Source: Vibrio ruber DSM 16370 (GTDB taxonomy: Bacteria > Pseudomonadota > Gammaproteobacteria > Enterobacterales > Vibrionaceae). Taken from it: 64,000 bases of DNA. Shown here piece by piece: positions 54,882-64,000 of this stretch (within the stretch, counting starts at the first letter, position 1; every line of letters starts with the position of its first letter). The position numbers and the translations under genes were made by a program. The notes under the pieces were generated by a model that worked only from the letters and a program-made list of their open reading frames with translations, was not told where the DNA came from and made no database searches. Location: positions 1-64,000 of the forward strand of contig NZ_FULE01000024.1 of the NCBI RefSeq assembly GCF_900163965.1, written 5' to 3'.

Positions 54882-57416
54882 TTGCAGACATACACCGAGA
54901 CTTTAATCAAAAGATTAGATAATCTGAATCGGCAGCGCACCGAACGTGCGTTGGCGTTAATGGATTTACAAAGTCGTCGTGTTTTTCATCTGATTCCTGC
55001 ATTTTTTCAGTTCAACCATCCATTAATTCCCGGTTATTACGATCAAGACGTGCCGTTCGGTGTCTGGGGTTTTGAGGCGGATGACGCACAACAGCAGTTT
55101 ATCCATGATACTGAATTAGCATTGGGGCAATCGCTCCCGATTTCAAGTGAGCCTGAAATTCAGGGTCTGTACACCATGGGGAGTACCTCATCGATCGGGC
55201 AAAGTACCTCCAGCGATCTGGATATCTGGGTATGTGTCTCTTCACTGATGAGTGCTGCCCGTCGGGAAAAACTGGCCAATAAGTGCTTGTTGTTGACTGA
55301 CTGGGCAAAAACGCAAGGTGTTGAAGCCAACTTTTTTATCATGGATGAGCAGCGTTTCCGGTGCCAGCAGTCCGATGAAATGACCGGTGAAAACTGTGGC
55401 TCTTCGCAGCATCTTTTGTTACTGGATGAATTTTACCGTTCTGCGGTACGAATCGCCGGGAAACGTCTTTTGTGGCAAATCGTGCCACCGGAGATGGAAG
55501 AGTGTTATGACGAATATGTCAGCCATTTATGTAGTAATTCTTATATCAACTGTTGCGAATGGTTTGATTTTGGCAGACTCAATCATATTCCGGCTGAAGA
55601 ATATTTCGGCGCCAGTTTATGGCAGCTGTATAAAAGTATCGATTCACCGTATAAGTCGGTACTGAAAGCGATCTTACTCGAAGCATACTCTTGGGAATAT
55701 CCGCATACGCAACTCTTAAGTATCGATACCAAACGACGCTTTTTTACCCATGAGCCAGACCTGTATGGGATGGATGCTTACTACCTGATGCTGGAAAAAG
55801 TTACCCGTTATTTAGAACGGATTAATGACCAGCCCCGATTGGATTTGGTCCGGCGTTGTTTTTATCTGAAAACCCATGAGAAATTGTCCCGCGAACCCGG
55901 TGCCGGGTCTGTCCCGTGGCGGCGCATGGTACTGGAAGAATTGACTCAAATATGGCAGTGGTCGACAGGTATCATTGCTGAGCTGGATAACCGACGTAAC
56001 TGGAAAGTTGAGCAAGTCGCTTTCATGCACACGGGGTTGCTGGATGCGTTAATGCAGAGTTACCGCAATTTAATTCAGTTTGCCCGGCGTAATGACATTA
56101 CTTCTTCCATCAGTCCTCAGGATATTTCGATCCTTTCCCGTAAACTATACGCTGCTTTTGAAATTCTTCCGGGCAAGGTCACGTTACTGAATCCACAGAT
56201 TTCTCCCGATTTGCATGAGCCTGATCTGACTTTTATTGAAGTGCAGCAAAACCGTAGTAATCCTGCCGGGTGGTATGTTTACAAACAACCGTTAGTCCCG
56301 CGTCGGATGATGGGGCAGCATTATCTGGAACATCATGAGTATTTGAGTAAATTAGTGGCGTGGGCGTTCTTTAATGGGCTGATTACTGAATCGACGAGAC
56401 TTCACGCGGTGGTTCAGGATGCTCAGATCGATATTGATAAGTTTTATCAGATGGTCGGTGATTTACGCAATACGTTCTCGCTGCATAAGCGTCGGCCAAC
56501 AATGCACGCACTTGCCAGCCCATGTGAAATCAGTCAGTTAGCGATGTTCATCAACTTTGAACAAGATCCGACCTATGCCGTATCGGGAAAGTCACTCCGG
56601 GTGGATTTAAAAACGGTTGATATCTTGAGCTTCGGGCCGGAACAGCGTTGTCTGGTCGGGAGTATTGATTTGGTTTACCGCAATTCATGGCATGAAGTCA
56701 GAACACTCCACTTTGAAGGTGAAGGTGCCATTCTTGATGCCCTGAAAACAGTATTGTGCAAGATGCATCAGGACGCGTTACCGCCAGAATCTGTCGATGT
56801 GTTTTGCTACAGCAAAAATTTACGGGGATTGATCCGCAATGCCATTTATCAACTGTTGGCTGAATGTATCGATCTACGTTTAAAGCCTGTTGAAATTGAG
56901 CAGGAAAAGCGGCGTCGTTTTAAAGCGTTGCGTGTCGGTCGTCAAATGTACGGGCTGTTTTTTGAACGACGGGGCGTTTCTGTTCAGCGATTGGAAAATT
57001 CAGTCGATTTTTATCGCAGCATCTCGACCAACAAACTCAAAGGTTCGCCATTGATGATGATCGATCGGGAGCAGGATTATCACTTACCTGAAGCGATTGA
57101 TGGTTTTGCCAGTGAAGGGCTCATCCAGTTTTTCTTCGAAGATAGCGATACCGGCTTTAATATCTATGTTCTCGATGAATCGAATCGTGTTGAGGTCTAC
57201 CATCAATTTAGTGGCAGTAAAGATGAGATGATTTCCAGTCTGAATGGTTTTTATACATCGATGCTGGACGAAAACAACGTGGCATCAAAACTGATTAACT
57301 TCAATCTGCCGCAGTATTATCAGGTGATTTACGCTGATGACGGCAGTAATTATATCATTCCTTACCGCAGTGATGCGTCTTCAGGGGCTGCACCGACCAA
57401 GGCAGTGAACGCCTGA
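54882..57416 (+). CDS. cyaA: Class I adenylate cyclase CyaA
   Basis: This 844-residue enzyme makes cAMP from ATP. The catalytic nucleotidyltransferase-like motif is GSTSSIGQSTSSDLDIW with Ser101, Asp112 and Asp114. The C-terminal half (about 540-844) is the regulatory part acted on by the glucose phosphotransferase system. I chose TTG 54882 because AAGGAT lies 8 nt upstream and the N-terminus becomes QTYTETLIKRLDNLN as in relatives; TTG 54858 is also open. A UUG start is also used by E. coli cyaA and limits expression. Confidence 0.96.
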   Translation: MQTYTETLIKRLDNLNRQRTERALALMDLQSRRVFHLIPAFFQFNHPLIPGYYDQDVPFGVWGFEADDAQQQFIHDTELALGQSLPISSEPEIQGLYTMGSTSSIGQSTSSDLDIWVCVSSLMSAARREKLANKCLLLTDWAKTQGVEANFFIMDEQRFRCQQSDEMTGENCGSSQHLLLLDEFYRSAVRIAGKRLLWQIVPPEMEECYDEYVSHLCSNSYINCCEWFDFGRLNHIPAEEYFGASLWQLYKSIDSPYKSVLKAILLEAYSWEYPHTQLLSIDTKRRFFTHEPDLYGMDAYYLMLEKVTRYLERINDQPRLDLVRRCFYLKTHEKLSREPGAGSVPWRRMVLEELTQIWQWSTGIIAELDNRRNWKVEQVAFMHTGLLDALMQSYRNLIQFARRNDITSSISPQDISILSRKLYAAFEILPGKVTLLNPQISPDLHEPDLTFIEVQQNRSNPAGWYVYKQPLVPRRMMGQHYLEHHEYLSKLVAWAFFNGLITESTRLHAVVQDAQIDIDKFYQMVGDLRNTFSLHKRRPTMHALASPCEISQLAMFINFEQDPTYAVSGKSLRVDLKTVDILSFGPEQRCLVGSIDLVYRNSWHEVRTLHFEGEGAILDALKTVLCKMHQDALPPESVDVFCYSKNLRGLIRNAIYQLLAECIDLRLKPVEIEQEKRRRFKALRVGRQMYGLFFERRGVSVQRLENSVDFYRSISTNKLKGSPLMMIDREQDYHLPEAIDGFASEGLIQFFFEDSDTGFNIYVLDESNRVEVYHQFSGSKDEMISSLNGFYTSMLDENNVASKLINFNLPQYYQVIYADDGSNYIIPYRSDASSGAAPTKAVNA

Positions 57417-57475
57417 AGGTTATCGGTTGTACGCGCTTTTCTCTTTGTCTTTTTATGTCTGAAGCTGATATTGCT

Positions 57476-57511
57476 CAGAGTCCCGAGAGCTGAAATAGCT
57501 GCAGGACTCTG
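57476..57511. terminator. Hairpin between convergent cyaA and cyaY
   Basis: CAGAGTCC (57476-57483) and GGACTCTG (57504-57511) form an 8-bp perfect stem with an inner AGCT/AGCT pair. It lies between the two stop codons and may end both transcripts; T runs are poor. Confidence 0.55.
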
Positions 57512-57545
57512 ATGTTAATTGATGTGACAGCTATGCAGGTATCAA

Positions 57546-57860
57546 TCAATCCCAATCAATCGACTCTCCGGCATGTTTCTCACATTCCTGACGGAGCAAA
57601 GCGATAAGTTCCAGCCCCGTTTTAGAGCAGATCCATTGTTGATCGGTATATTGAAAGTGAAATCCGCCGGATTTGGACGCCAGCCAGATTTCATGCATGG
57701 GTTCCTGACGATTAATGACGATCTGACTGCGATCTTCAAAATCCAGTGTCATGACGTTGCCAGTTGTCTCGTAGTCAATATCAGCGCCTGAGTCATCAAT
57801 CATTTGCTCAATTTGTTCTAGCATCTGATCAACAAGTTGGTGGAATTCAGTATCGTTCAT
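57546..57860 (-). CDS. cyaY: Frataxin-like iron-sulfur cluster protein CyaY
   Basis: This 104-residue protein has the frataxin fold: acidic first helix (NDTEFHQLVDQMLEQIEQMI), then VMTLDFEDRSQIVINRQEP and EIWLASKSGGFHF. It binds iron and modulates IscS in Fe-S assembly. ATG 57860 is preferred to GTG 57866, with AGGA about 8-10 nt upstream. Confidence 0.95.
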   Translation of the reverse strand: MNDTEFHQLVDQMLEQIEQMIDDSGADIDYETTGNVMTLDFEDRSQIVINRQEPMHEIWLASKSGGFHFQYTDQQWICSKTGLELIALLRQECEKHAGESIDWD

Positions 57861-57936
57861 CCTCACATCCTATTGCTTTTCCTGAATCTGGTGCGATTAT
57901 AGGGGGCATTGAATGAATAATCACGATATATGCAAA

Positions 57937-58056
57937 ATGAATAAAAAGTTTACTGCACTTTTAGTGCTGTGCGTGTTAGCGTTGGCAGGTTGTGGACAGA
58001 CAGGGCCGTTGTATATGCCTCAGGACAATACACCGCAAAACCAATCACAACCTTAA
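57937..58056 (+). CDS. lptM: LptM (YifL) small lipoprotein
   Basis: This 39-residue lipoprotein has the lipobox LAGC (Cys19) followed by GQTGPLYMP, the family signature. In E. coli LptM helps oxidative maturation of LptD in the lipopolysaccharide transport complex. An in-frame ATG at 57913 has a better ribosome site (GGGGG) and would add eight residues before the signal peptide, so the start is uncertain. It precedes lysA by 30 bp. Confidence 0.88.
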   Translation: MNKKFTALLVLCVLALAGCGQTGPLYMPQDNTPQNQSQP

Positions 58057-58086
58057 TCCTTAGTCATTGATAATTAGGAAAATATT

Positions 58087-59340
58087 TTGGATTATTTTAA
58101 TTACCAGAACGATGGACAGCTATGGGCTGAAGAGGTTCGTCTCGCAGAACTGGCAAAGGACTATGGCACACCACTGTACGTTTATTCAAAAGCGACGCTA
58201 GAACGCCACTGGAATGCGTTTGATCAGGCTGTTGGCGCACATCCACATCTGGTTTGTTATGCCGTGAAAGCGAACTCTAATTTAGGGGTTTTGAGTGTTT
58301 TGGCGCGACTTGGCTCTGGGTTTGATATCGTATCCGGAGGTGAGCTGGAGCGCGTTTTAGCGGCTGGCGGAAACCCCGGTAAAATTGTGTTTTCCGGCGT
58401 GGGTAAAACCGAAGCTGAGATGAAACGGGCACTTGAATTACAGATTAAGTGCTTCAATGTTGAATCTGAATCCGAGTTACACCGTTTAAATCGTGTGGCT
58501 CAATCGCTGGGTGTCAAAGCACCGGTATCTCTGCGGATTAACCCGGATGTCGATGCCAAAACGCACCCTTATATTTCGACCGGCTTGCGTGACAATAAAT
58601 TCGGCATTGCCTTTGACCGCGCCCGTGAAGTTTACCGTTTAGCTCACCAGTTGGAGCATCTCGATGTTCATGGCATTGATTGCCATATCGGCTCTCAGTT
58701 GACTCAAATTGAGCCTTTCATTGATGCAACAGACCGTCTCTTGGCGCTGATTGATGAACTCAAAGCGGAAGGCATTAACATTCGCCACTTAGATGTCGGC
58801 GGTGGCTTGGGCGTTGTCTATCATGCTGAAACACCCCCACAGCCGGCAGAATATGCCAAAGCCTTACTCTCACGTCTGGAAAATCATCAAGATTTAGAGC
58901 TGGTGTTTGAACCGGGACGAGCGATTGCCGCGAATGCCGGGGTTCTACTGACGAAGGTCGAGTTTCTCAAGCACACCGAGTATAAGAATTTTGCGATTAT
59001 TGATGCAGCAATGAATGATCTTATGCGTCCTGCTTTGTATCAGGCATGGCAGAAGATTGTTCCCGTTGCACCGCGAGAAGGAAAAGCACAGGTTTACGAT
59101 TTAGTCGGGCCGGTGTGCGAAACTGGTGACTTTATCGGTAAAGATCGTGAACTTATGCTTGAGGAAGGTGATCTTCTGGCTGTTCGCTCGGCAGGGGCTT
59201 ACGGGTTTGCGATGTCATCAAACTATAATACGCGTTCACGCGCCGCTGAGGTCATGGTTGATGGAGAACAGGTTCATCTGGTACGTCAGCGCGAGCCACT
59301 CAGTAGTTTGTGGGCTTTGGAAAGTGTTTTACCGGAGTAA
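58087..59340 (+). CDS. lysA: Diaminopimelate decarboxylase LysA
   Basis: This 417-residue PLP enzyme makes L-lysine from meso-diaminopimelate. Lys61 in CYAVKANSN binds [29 protein letters not shown] and [10 protein letters not shown] are present. The start is TTG 58087 with AGGAAA 7 nt upstream. It is 8 bp upstream of dapF. Confidence 0.97.
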   Translation: MDYFNYQNDGQLWAEEVRLAELAKDYGTPLYVYSKATLERHWNAFDQAVGAHPHLVCYAVKANSNLGVLSVLARLGSGFDIVSGGELERVLAAGGNPGKIVFSGVGKTEAEMKRALELQIKCFNVESESELHRLNRVAQSLGVKAPVSLRINPDVDAKTHPYISTGLRDNKFGIAFDRAREVYRLAHQLEHLDVHGIDCHIGSQLTQIEPFIDATDRLLALIDELKAEGINIRHLDVGGGLGVVYHAETPPQPAEYAKALLSRLENHQDLELVFEPGRAIAANAGVLLTKVEFLKHTEYKNFAIIDAAMNDLMRPALYQAWQKIVPVAPREGKAQVYDLVGPVCETGDFIGKDRELMLEEGDLLAVRSAGAYGFAMSSNYNTRSRAAEVMVDGEQVHLVRQREPLSSLWALESVLPE

Positions 59341-59348
59341 AAAAACCT

Positions 59349-60179
59349 ATGCATTTTCATTTTTCTAAAATGCACGGTTTGGGTAATGATTTTATGGTCG
59401 TTGACTGCATTACCCAGAATATTTTCTTCTCACCGGAGTTGATCCGTCGCTTGGCGGATCGGCACACGGGGGTTGGTTTTGACCAACTATTATTGGTGGA
59501 AGCGCCTTATGATCCGGAAACGGATTTTCACTATCGGATCTTCAATGCCGATGGCAGCGAAGTTGAACAGTGTGGTAACGGTGCGCGTTGTTTTGCGCGT
59601 TTTGTGCGACTCAAAGGTTTGACCAATAAATACAGCATTCATGTCAGCACCAAAAAAGGGAAGATGATCCTGAGTGTCGAAGACGATAATCAGATTACCG
59701 TGAATATGGGGGTGCCTGAATTTGAACCCGCCAAAATCCCGTTCAAGGCAAAACAGTCTGAAAAGACCTATATTTTACGCATTGCTGAACAGACACTATT
59801 CTGTGGCGCTGTGAGCATGGGTAATCCTCATGTGGTGACCACGGTGGATGATGTCGATACTGCGGATGTCGATCATCTTGGTCCGTTGCTGGAGTCTCAT
59901 GAGCGTTTTCCCGAACGTGTCAATGCCGGCTTTATGCAGGTGGTGAGCCCGAATGAAATCCGGTTACGGGTTTATGAACGCGGGGCGGGTGAAACGCAGG
60001 CTTGTGGCAGTGGTGCGTGTGCTGCGGTTGCTGTCGGGATTATTCAGGAGCAACTGGCAGAGGACGTCACCGTGCATTTACCGGGCGGATTGCTGAAAAT
60101 CTGCTGGAAGGGACCGGGACATCCCCTCTATATGACCGGGCCAGCTACACATATTTTTGATGGTCAGATTGCGTGCTGA
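59349..60179 (+). CDS. dapF: Diaminopimelate epimerase DapF
   Basis: This 276-residue cofactor-free racemase interconverts LL- and meso-diaminopimelate with two cysteines, Cys75 (EQCGNGARC) and Cys219 (QACGSGAC). ATG 59349 gives the normal N-terminus [15 protein letters not shown]. It sits directly after lysA, so the two lysine/cell-wall genes are probably co-transcribed. Confidence 0.97.
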   Translation: MHFHFSKMHGLGNDFMVVDCITQNIFFSPELIRRLADRHTGVGFDQLLLVEAPYDPETDFHYRIFNADGSEVEQCGNGARCFARFVRLKGLTNKYSIHVSTKKGKMILSVEDDNQITVNMGVPEFEPAKIPFKAKQSEKTYILRIAEQTLFCGAVSMGNPHVVTTVDDVDTADVDHLGPLLESHERFPERVNAGFMQVVSPNEIRLRVYERGAGETQACGSGACAAVAVGIIQEQLAEDVTVHLPGGLLKICWKGPGHPLYMTGPATHIFDGQIAC

Positions 60180-60222
60180 AAGCCGCTGAAATAAATGAAG
60201 AACATGGTTAGAAAGGGTTGTT

Positions 60223-60909
60223 GTGTCAAACACTGAAACTGAAATTAATGAAAATGATGTGTTAACCGCCGAAGTGGTGGCTGATTATCTGCAGAATCAT
60301 CCTGATTTCTTTATGAATCGTCCGGCACTGGTTGATCGGCTGGCACTACCACACCAGCAACTTGGCGCGGTTTCTCTGGTTCACGTGCAGTTGAACCGGC
60401 AGAGACACCGGATCGAAGAGCTGGAAGAAGAAATTACCGCCTTGATGTCTTTAGCGGCCAGTAATGATCGCACGCTACATGCATTTATGGATTTACAGGA
60501 ACAGATGTTTCGGTGTGATGATTTAAGTCAGGTGATTGAGGCGATTGAACGCAAAGCAGAGCAATTATCGCTGAAAGCGCATATCCGTTTGTCCGGAGCA
60601 CCGACACAATACGCTTTGGATGCGGCTTATTGGCAGCGTTTTACAACCAATAACTTTAATGGAAACCTTGCTTATTTAGGCAGAATGAGAAAAGCGGATC
60701 GCGATGGCTTGTTCGGTGAGCACTCGGGGGCGCCGGAATTCGGTTCTTATGTTGTAATGGCGGTTCGGGGGAAAGACACACATGGGATCCTTGCCTTTTC
60801 CAGTGAAGATGGCGGTCACTTCCAGCCGAGTATGGATACATTGTTCTTACGTTATCTGGCTGAGGTGCTGACCCATTTATTACATGTTCTGCCATGGAAA
60901 CGGGTATGA
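60223..60909 (+). CDS. DUF484 family protein (YigA-like)
   Basis: This 228-residue protein has an N-terminal helical segment (VVADYLQNHPDFFMNRPAL), a coiled region (LNRQRHRIEELEEEITALMS) and a GAF-like domain. It always lies between dapF and xerC in gamma-proteobacteria; its function is unknown. It starts with GTG 60223 preceded by AAAGGG. Confidence 0.88.
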   Translation: MSNTETEINENDVLTAEVVADYLQNHPDFFMNRPALVDRLALPHQQLGAVSLVHVQLNRQRHRIEELEEEITALMSLAASNDRTLHAFMDLQEQMFRCDDLSQVIEAIERKAEQLSLKAHIRLSGAPTQYALDAAYWQRFTTNNFNGNLAYLGRMRKADRDGLFGEHSGAPEFGSYVVMAVRGKDTHGILAFSSEDGGHFQPSMDTLFLRYLAEVLTHLLHVLPWKRV

Positions 60910-60944
60910 TACGAGTCAGTCACAGAGATGAATAAGTTCGTCAT

Positions 60945-61874
60945 ATGAATGGTGAAAGTCTGAGATTACCGGATGAATTACAGCAACCCCTTCAACGCTT
61001 CTATGAATATTTGAGAAGTGAGAAGGGGTTGAGTCTATATACGCGGCAGAATTATCAGCAACAACTGATGCACATGGCGGCTTATCTGGCTGACAATGGT
61101 GTGATGTGCTGGCAACAGTTAGATTCGGCCTGGGTCAGACAGTTGGCAGCCAAAGGGATGCGTGACGGTATCAAAGCCAGTAGTCTGGCAACGCGTTTGT
61201 CTGCATTACGCAGCTTTCTGGATTTTCTGGTGTTAAGAGGTGACTTAACCGCGAATCCGGCCAAAGGGGTTTCTGCACCGAAAAAGAAACGACCATTACC
61301 GAAAAACTTAGATGTCGATGAAGTCGCACAGCTCCTTGAGGTGAATGAAGATGATCCGTTAGCGATTCGTGATCGGGCGATGATGGAACTGATGTACGGA
61401 GCCGGTCTGCGCTTGGCGGAAATGGTCAGCGTGAATGTGAGAGATATTCACCTTGGTCTGGGAGAAATCCGCGTGATCGGGAAAGGGAACAAAGAACGCA
61501 AAGTCCCGTTTAGCGGTCAGGCGGTGATTTGGGTGAAAAAATGGATGGCGGTTCGCGGGCAGCTTGCTCATCAGGACGAACCGGCGCTGTTTGTTTCCAG
61601 TCGTGGCGGGAGAATCTCGCATCGTAATGTCCAGAAGCGGATGTCAGAGTGGGGGATGAAGCAGTCCGTCGCCAGTCATATCAGTCCTCATAAATTACGT
61701 CACTCTTTTGCCACGCATATTCTTGAATCAAGTCATAATCTGCGCGCGGTGCAGGAATTATTGGGGCATGAAAATATCTCAACCACTCAGATATATACCC
61801 ATCTCGATTTTCAACATTTAGCGCAGGCTTACGATCAGGCGCACCCACGCGCCAAGAAAAAACGGAAATCATAG
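60945..61874 (+). CDS. xerC: Site-specific tyrosine recombinase XerC
   Basis: This 309-residue recombinase works with XerD at dif to resolve chromosome dimers. The N-terminal SAM-like domain spans about 10-100. The catalytic domain has Arg156 (GAGLRLAEM), HKLRHSFATHI, the LLGHENISTTQIYTH box and the nucleophile Tyr284. Length and order (dapF-DUF484-xerC-yigB) match E. coli. Confidence 0.96.
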   Translation: MNGESLRLPDELQQPLQRFYEYLRSEKGLSLYTRQNYQQQLMHMAAYLADNGVMCWQQLDSAWVRQLAAKGMRDGIKASSLATRLSALRSFLDFLVLRGDLTANPAKGVSAPKKKRPLPKNLDVDEVAQLLEVNEDDPLAIRDRAMMELMYGAGLRLAEMVSVNVRDIHLGLGEIRVIGKGNKERKVPFSGQAVIWVKKWMAVRGQLAHQDEPALFVSSRGGRISHRNVQKRMSEWGMKQSVASHISPHKLRHSFATHILESSHNLRAVQELLGHENISTTQIYTHLDFQHLAQAYDQAHPRAKKKRKS

Positions 61875-61877
61875 TGC

Positions 61878-62594
61878 ATGTTTTATTACCGCTCTCTCCC
61901 CTCGATTCAGGCAATGACCTTTGATTTGGACGATACGCTCTACGATAACGTGCCGGTGATCCGGCAGCTCGAACGTAAGATGTTGGATTGGATGCATTTA
62001 AATCATCCGGTCAGTGCGCTGCGTCCGGCGGAATGGTGGAAGCAGTTGAAAGTGAATGTTGCTCAGCAAACACCGGTGTTGGTCCATGATGTGACGCAAT
62101 GGCGCTATGAGCACGTTAAACAGGGATTGATACAGTTGGGGTACGCTGCCGATGAGGCTCGCAAAGCGGCTGAAGATGCAATCAATGAAATGTTCTACTG
62201 GCGTCACCAAGTGGAGGTGCCGGAAGAAACCCATCGTGTTTTAACACAGTTGAGCCAAAAAATACCGCTCATCGCGGTGACCAACGGTAATATCGATCCG
62301 AACAAAATTGGTCTGGGAAACTATTTTCAGCAAACCTTGCAAGCCGGGCCGGACGGCTTCTCTAAGCCTTATCCCGATCTGTTTATCAAAGCGCAATCCG
62401 CCCTCGATCTGCCTGCTGGTCATATTCTGCATGTCGGTGATCATCTGAAGACGGATGTTTATGGCGCAAAAATGAATGGATTCGCGGCCTGCTGGTTCAA
62501 TAACCTCCACCGAAATATCCGTATCGAACCCGCGGCAATCTTACTGCCGGATGTCGAGATTGAGCAGTTACCAAGCTTGTTAGATTTCGTGTAA
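61878..62594 (+). CDS. yigB: HAD-family phosphatase YigB (FMN/5-amino-6-ribitylaminouracil phosphate phosphatase)
   Basis: This 238-residue HAD hydrolase has motif I FDLDDTLYDN, motif II IAVTNGN, a lysine in the GFSKPYPDLF region and motif IV HVGDHLKTDVYGA. E. coli YigB dephosphorylates FMN and a riboflavin-pathway intermediate. It starts 3 bp after the xerC stop. Confidence 0.92.
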   Translation: MFYYRSLPSIQAMTFDLDDTLYDNVPVIRQLERKMLDWMHLNHPVSALRPAEWWKQLKVNVAQQTPVLVHDVTQWRYEHVKQGLIQLGYAADEARKAAEDAINEMFYWRHQVEVPEETHRVLTQLSQKIPLIAVTNGNIDPNKIGLGNYFQQTLQAGPDGFSKPYPDLFIKAQSALDLPAGHILHVGDHLKTDVYGAKMNGFAACWFNNLHRNIRIEPAAILLPDVEIEQLPSLLDFV

Positions 62595-62627
62595 CGGATT
62601 GCCCAAAGGGTCTGCTGTTGGATTAAT

Positions 62628-63278
62628 TCAACGCGTTGCTTTATCCGCTTGCAAGGCATCCATAAACCGATGCAGAAAATCTTTTAATGCCTGAGCATCT
62701 TGCGTCTCGCCTCGTTGAGCGAGCAAAGTGGCAACGACTTCTAACGTACAGAGTGAGTCCGGCTGCTGGTTGCGCCTCAGGCGATAAGATGAGGTTGTAT
62801 CCGGTGTAATTTGTACGCGTGGCAGGGCTGCCAGCCAGTCACTCTTTCTTGCCATTTTCCGCGCCTCCTGCCAAGTCCCGTCGAGTAGAATGAAATGAGG
62901 GATGCGCAGATGATTCCGGGACGGTGACTCGTATATTGGATGTTGATCGTCGGATTCATTTAGGTGTGCCTGAGTGTCAATCTCATCTATTGTCAGGGCG
63001 TGCGGGCCGGGGAAAAGCAGAACCGGAAAAAACCGGGAATCGTCTAATTGCTGCTGAAATTGTGCATCGGGTTGTTTGCGCTGCCACAGGTATGACTGAC
63101 ACTGTGGCAGTGCGCGAACAAGCCAGCGTCCGGTATTGGTTGCCCGCTCCTGTTCCCGCTCATGAACCAGCAAAGATAGTTTGATAGTGCTTGTACAACG
63201 GGGAATTGACTGACAAATACACTGATATACCAAACCACAGCCGGGACATGGCTGCGGGGATGGTTGACTGCCATTCAT
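62628..63278 (-). CDS. DTW-domain tRNA-uridine aminocarboxypropyltransferase
   Basis: This 216-residue protein has an N-terminal zinc-binding cysteine set (CPGCGLVYQCIC), SLLVHEREQERATNTGRWL and the family motif region LLDGTWQEARKMARKS. DTW proteins (TapT, TuaA) add the aminocarboxypropyl group of SAM to tRNA uridines, giving acp3U. It is convergent with yigB and overlaps the next gene by 4 bp. Confidence 0.85.
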   Translation of the reverse strand: MNGSQPSPQPCPGCGLVYQCICQSIPRCTSTIKLSLLVHEREQERATNTGRWLVRALPQCQSYLWQRKQPDAQFQQQLDDSRFFPVLLFPGPHALTIDEIDTQAHLNESDDQHPIYESPSRNHLRIPHFILLDGTWQEARKMARKSDWLAALPRVQITPDTTSSYRLRRNQQPDSLCTLEVVATLLAQRGETQDAQALKDFLHRFMDALQADKATR

Positions 63279-64000
63279 GGTTGACTCCAGAACAGCGTTA
63301 AACCTCCTTCGCTGATATCGTAGATCTGTTGACCGACTTGCTCTTTGGGGGCGTGAAGCCGATTACCCTGACGGGTAAAAATCCGCTGGGAGAGCAGATA
63401 TTGCTGTTGATGTTGAGTCATGACCACCTGAATCTGATCAGCATTGAGTACCTGCCAAAAGCCGGTTTCCACAATCGGGACCGGATCATTCTGATAACGA
63501 TAAAGTGTCTCAGCGGTATGATCAGCTTTTAGCCTTAATGTTACCGAAAAGTTGTCTTGCCGGGTTGAAGTCGCATGATAGGTTGCAACCCATGATGTAG
63601 ACGGATCCTGATTACCGAGCCGGGCACAACCACGATACCGGCCTTTCTGAGTGTTGAATGTTGCCATCCACCCGTATAAGGCTTGGTGATTCACTTGACA
63701 GAGTGATGGTGAGAGTTTCAGTGTTCCCTGTGGCGCAGTGTACACCCGCTGTTCTTCCGTGTGGTTTACGAGCTTAACGGGCCACTGCTGAGGTGCTGAT
63801 TTGCCAAACGTTACGTCCAAGGTATCCGGTGACGCCATGTGAACACGCCAGTGTGGATTTTCCCCCTGAGCTGCGGTGTTTTGTAGTGGTTGACTACAGC
63901 CTTTGACGGCATCCTGTGAGATATAGTTAATCTGCTTTGCAATCAGTCGTGCCCGGAAATCAGCATTGTAACCAGTCTGACTTGGCGCTGTGAGGACGCC
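63275..64000 (-). CDS. COG3650/NlpE-like envelope protein, N-terminus beyond window
   Basis: The frame is open to the right edge, so at least 241 C-terminal residues are visible. NTAAQGENPHWRVHM, then TLKLSPSLCQ and the RYRGCARLG segment resemble the GNEPGW / RGCGR pattern of COG3650 envelope proteins. The last hundred residues (TLRLKADHTAETLYRYQND, then IVETGFWQVL) look like an NlpE N-terminal-type beta domain. A signal peptide should lie off the window. An internal ATG at 63838 is not the start. Its role is unknown. Confidence 0.6.
   Translation of the reverse strand, partial: GVLTAPSQTGYNADFRARLIAKQINYISQDAVKGCSQPLQNTAAQGENPHWRVHMASPDTLDVTFGKSAPQQWPVKLVNHTEEQRVYTAPQGTLKLSPSLCQVNHQALYGWMATFNTQKGRYRGCARLGNQDPSTSWVATYHATSTRQDNFSVTLRLKADHTAETLYRYQNDPVPIVETGFWQVLNADQIQVVMTQHQQQYLLSQRIFTRQGNRLHAPKEQVGQQIYDISEGGLTLFWSQP

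Noticed and set aside
54682..54891. Small minus-strand gene in the hemC-cyaA spacer
   Set aside because: It lacks a ribosome site and overlaps the conserved CRP site and the cyaA start; it is more likely regulatory DNA.

Overview
The window looks like chromosome I of a Vibrio or close relative (Vibrionaceae, Gammaproteobacteria). The evidence is gene order and RNA genes: ubiE-ubiJ-ubiB-tatABC, tatD, hemB, a RyhB-type RNA with a Fur box, polA, Spot 42 (spf), engB, a CsrC-type RNA, yihI, hemN, hemCDXY divergent from cyaA, then cyaY, lptM, lysA, dapF, a DUF484 gene, xerC and yigB. This is the classical gamma-proteobacterial block that lies near the replication origin in vibrios. The species was not identified.

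Layout. 1-240: right end of an IS200-type insertion sequence with the last 41 codons of its transposase. 448-10757: a thiamine-diphosphate enzyme, a 677-bp AT-rich gap, and a 2685-residue nonribosomal peptide synthetase read as C-A-T-C-A-T-TE-TE, with both adenylation pockets reading as leucine. 10959-14175: an EamA exporter and a TPR protein in one operon, divergent from a LysR regulator. 14298-21771: an accessory region. It holds a small secreted protein, a type VI Hcp / DUF4056 candidate effector / membrane-anchored candidate immunity trio, a nucleotidyltransferase-HEPN protein, a Phd/ParE toxin-antitoxin pair, two unrecognised genes separated by an integron attC-like site, a copied gene fragment, and a toxin-antitoxin relic with a nonsense codon in each gene. 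21812-31437: a complete L-arabinose system (araFGH transport, araBDA catabolism, araC) with AraC and CRP sites in the divergent control region. 31476-64000: essentially core chromosome.

How the parts work together. AraFGH imports L-arabinose; AraB, AraA and AraD convert it to D-xylulose 5-phosphate under AraC and CRP. UbiE, UbiJ and UbiB serve ubiquinone synthesis, and TatABC exports folded proteins. HemB, HemC, HemD and HemN are four steps of tetrapyrrole synthesis; HemX and HemY are encoded with HemC and HemD. CyaA makes the cAMP that CRP uses. LysA and DapF are the end of the diaminopimelate/lysine pathway.

Most worth following up: the putative Leu-Leu NRPS with tandem thioesterases and its linked TPP enzyme; the orphan Hcp-effector-immunity trio; the attC-like cassettes; and the RNA-rich hemB-yihI stretch, which holds three recognisable regulatory RNAs, a possible fourth, and DnaA-box-like sites in front of polA. 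Coordinates of RNA ends, promoters and domain limits were read by eye and are approximate.
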